Shown here piece by piece: positions 5,682 through 6,983 of a stretch of 6,983 nt of DNA. The notes under the pieces were generated by a model, which saw only the letters and a list, made by a program, of their open reading frames with translations, did no database searches and had not been told where the DNA came from. The DNA comes from Candidatus Babeliales bacterium. GTDB lineage: Bacteria > Babelota > Babeliae > Babelales > JABDEC01. The position numbers were made by a program, and so were the translations under genes. Numbering within the stretch: the first letter of the stretch is position 1; every line of letters starts with the position of its first letter. The stretch is taken from the NCBI GenBank assembly GCA_031292305.1, contig JARLHJ010000023.1:1-6983 (forward strand). Reading direction: 5' to 3'.

Positions 5682-6596
5682 TTATTGCATTTTAGGCGCA
5701 GCCAAACAAGTAATCTTAGTAGCTACAGTATCAATAAAAAGTTCCATAAAACTTTTAGATGATACACCCTCGTCTTCAGCTCCCATAAATCTTTCAAAAA
5801 TAGAAGGCCCAGGGGCCTTAACCCAATCAATCTTTTTATCTTTTTCTATTAATGCCAATTCTCTAATTTTCTTAATAGCATTATACTCAGAACCTAATTC
5901 ATCAACTAAACCTAATTCAAAAGCTTGTCTGCCAGTAAAAATTTTACCATTAGCCCATTTATCAGCATCATTTAATGATAATTTTCTGCGCACTGCTACA
6001 TCTTTTTTAAATTGATTATAAGCGTCATCAGAAATAGATTGTAACATTGCATTAACTTCCGGCGTAGTATCTGTAAATCTATTCAATGCCATCTTATATT
6101 TGCCTGATTGAATAACCTCATACCTAACACCATATTTTTCTATTAATTCTTTAAGTTTCAACCCTACTAACAAATAACTACCAATACTTCCCACTAAAGC
6201 TAAAGGTGAAGTTATAATATGATCAGAAGCACATGCAATATAATAAGCATTAGAAGCACATACATCATAGACTAAAGTAACTACAGGCTTTGGATATTCT
6301 TTTTTGTAGGCTAAAATCTCATTAAATATAACCTGGCCTGAGCCTGCATTACCTCCAGGGCTTTCTATGCGTAATAATATTGCTTTAATGGAATCATTCT
6401 CAAAAAAACTTTTTATATTTTTGATATAACTTCCAGCATTATTAATCTCACCCTGTAGATTTATTACTCCTACCTTTGACTTTAAATTAAAAGCCTCATC
6501 ATAATAATTTTTGCCCATATGAATCATTGGCGGGATTAAATGAACTAGTATTAGCAAAAGAAAAAGTGAACCTAAAATATTAGTTATTTTTGCCAT
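5682..6596 (-). CDS. sppA: Signal peptide peptidase SppA, short form (S49 family serine protease)
   Basis: SppA is a membrane-bound serine protease that digests signal peptides left after protein export. The 304 residues match the short single-domain form (as in Bacillus) rather than the 600-residue E. coli enzyme. One N-terminal membrane anchor spans about residues 7-26 and the protease domain follows outside the cytoplasm. VGVINLQGEI (42-51), the SPGG turn (79-82) and VVTLVYDVCASNAYYIACA (105-123) are S49 landmarks. The catalytic Ser is Ser115 in ASNAYY, and the general-base Lys is Lys168 in SGKYK, spaced as in the Bacillus enzyme. The usual ASGGYY reads ASNAYY here. FTGRQAFELGLVDELG (220-235) is the typical C-terminal signature. 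AAAGGG eight bases before the ATG supports the start. It stands alone, divergent from the tRNA and convergent with the ligase gene. The phage capsid-maturation S49 peptidases are less likely because of the membrane anchor. Confidence 0.93.
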   Translation of the reverse strand: MAKITNILGSLFLLLILVHLIPPMIHMGKNYYDEAFNLKSKVGVINLQGEINNAGSYIKNIKSFFENDSIKAILLRIESPGGNAGSGQVIFNEILAYKKEYPKPVVTLVYDVCASNAYYIACASDHIITSPLALVGSIGSYLLVGLKLKELIEKYGVRYEVIQSGKYKMALNRFTDTTPEVNAMLQSISDDAYNQFKKDVAVRRKLSLNDADKWANGKIFTGRQAFELGLVDELGSEYNAIKKIRELALIEKDKKIDWVKAPGPSIFERFMGAEDEGVSSKSFMELFIDTVATKITCLAAPKMQ

Positions 6597-6678
6597 ATAA
6601 ATGCCCTTTATTTATGAAGAATTTTAATAACATTAACATCTTAATCGACATTGTCTCAAGTAATTTTTTATTGAAGTA

Positions 6679-6707
6679 ATGAAAATAAAGCAAATTCCTG
6701 TTGTCAA
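6679..6707 (-). promoter_or_regulatory. sppA: Candidate sppA promoter
   Basis: On the minus strand a perfect -35 TTGACA (complement of 6702-6707) is followed after 17 bases by TTTCAT (complement of 6679-6684), a four-of-six -10. Transcription would start about 75 bases before the sppA ATG. The same TTGTCA on the plus strand lies 15 bases before TATAAT (6722-6727), so a plus-strand promoter is a competing reading. The rest of 6597-6762 shows no gene. Confidence 0.4.
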
Positions 6708-6762
6708 CTTATGATTTTAGATATAATATATAAGAAGTTATTTAAAGAAATTAATAATTATT

Positions 6763-6791
6763 TTGACTTTATCGTACTTTCCGGTTAAAAT
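6763..6791 (+). promoter_or_regulatory. Sigma70-type promoter of tRNA-Val
   Basis: TTGACT (6763-6768) and TAAAAT (6786-6791) are separated by exactly 17 bases, each matching the consensus at five of six positions. Transcription would start near 6798, leaving a 5' leader of about 17 bases before the mature tRNA for RNase P to remove. Confidence 0.65.
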
Positions 6792-6814
6792 TTTGAAATA
6801 AAAAAAGCTTATAG

Positions 6815-6890
6815 GGGCGGTTAGCTCAGTTGGTAGAGCATCAGTCTTACAAACTGGGGGTCGCTGGTTCGAATCCAGCACCGCCCACCA
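6815..6890 (+). tRNA. tRNA-Val(UAC)
   Basis: A complete 76-base cloverleaf. The acceptor stem GGGCGGT pairs with ACCGCCC (6880-6886), followed by discriminator A and an encoded CCA (6888-6890). The D arm is GCTC-AGTTGGTA-GAGC. The anticodon stem TCAGT/ACTGG includes one T-G wobble and carries the loop CTTACAA with anticodon TAC, which reads GUA and other valine codons. The T arm is GCTGG-TTCGAAT-CCAGC. The anticodon context closely resembles E. coli tRNA-Val(UAC). It has its own promoter and is divergent from sppA. Confidence 0.97.
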
Positions 6891-6914
6891 TACTTTGCGT
6901 AAAGCTTCGTATGG
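6888..6914 (+). repeat. Inverted repeat starting in the tRNA CCA end
   Basis: CCATAC (6888-6893) pairs with GTATGG (6909-6914), and a smaller CTTT/AAAG pair (6893-6896, 6901-6904) lies inside. The left arm uses the last three bases of the tRNA. There is no T-run directly after it, so it is not a standard terminator. It may be a processing signal in the tRNA trailer or one end of a dispersed repeat. The remaining 6915-6983 holds no gene I can see. Confidence 0.45.
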
Positions 6915-6983
6915 CAGGCCAGTCCTTCGAAACTCAAAGAGCGTAGTAGAACAAGCTACCTTAAGTGATTTTTAATTAAGAAA

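Noticed and set aside
6972-6979. TTAATTAA palindrome
   Set aside because: An eight-base A/T palindrome is expected by chance in DNA this AT-rich.
1-6983. CRISPR array, prophage, transposase or toxin-antitoxin pair
   Set aside because: No regularly spaced direct repeats, no transposase, integrase or phage structural genes, and no paired small toxin and antitoxin frames are present.

Overview
The window is AT-rich bacterial DNA with A/T-biased codons and bacterial Shine-Dalgarno sites. It carries type II secretion genes, so the host is probably a diderm. A tRNA-Val with an encoded CCA closes the right end. The combination of AT-rich DNA, a stripped-down type II secretion operon, a short UmuD, a stand-alone LigD-type ligase and an unrecognised secreted protein would suit a small-genome, host-associated lineage such as Candidatus Dependentiae (TM6). 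That placement is an inference from style, not from a marker gene.

Layout from left to right. (1) Positions 1-1516, minus strand: a type II secretion operon running off the left edge, with gspF first and gspG (truncated by the window) 20 bases behind it. (2) 1600-2607, plus strand: a secreted protein of unknown function, divergent from gspF. Its stop codon overlaps the stop of umuC. (3) 2604-4213, minus strand: a umuD-umuC operon for a polymerase V-type translesion polymerase. The UmuD is already the length of processed UmuD' and has no autocleavage segment. (4) 4313-5326, plus strand: a stand-alone ATP-dependent DNA ligase of the LigD ligase-domain family, sharing a 99-base divergent promoter region with umuDC. 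(5) 5327-5681: an intergenic stretch between convergent genes. It holds a block of about 220 bases (5421-5641) full of nested inverted repeats and looking less AT-rich than its neighbours. A 67-codon TTG-start reading frame on the minus strand lies across it and may not be a gene. (6) 5682-6596, minus strand: a short-form SppA-like S49 signal peptide peptidase. (7) 6597-6814: a divergent promoter region with a good sigma70-type promoter for the tRNA. (8) 6815-6890: tRNA-Val(UAC), followed by an inverted repeat whose left arm begins in the tRNA's CCA end.

The genes fall into two themes. One is envelope and export: GspF and GspG assemble the secretion pseudopilus, SppA degrades leftover signal peptides, and the unknown protein carries an export signal. 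The other is DNA damage tolerance and repair: UmuD'2C and the ligase, expressed divergently from one intergenic region. The points most worth following are the naturally pre-processed UmuD, the degenerate clamp-binding motif in its UmuC partner, and the structured element at 5421-5641.
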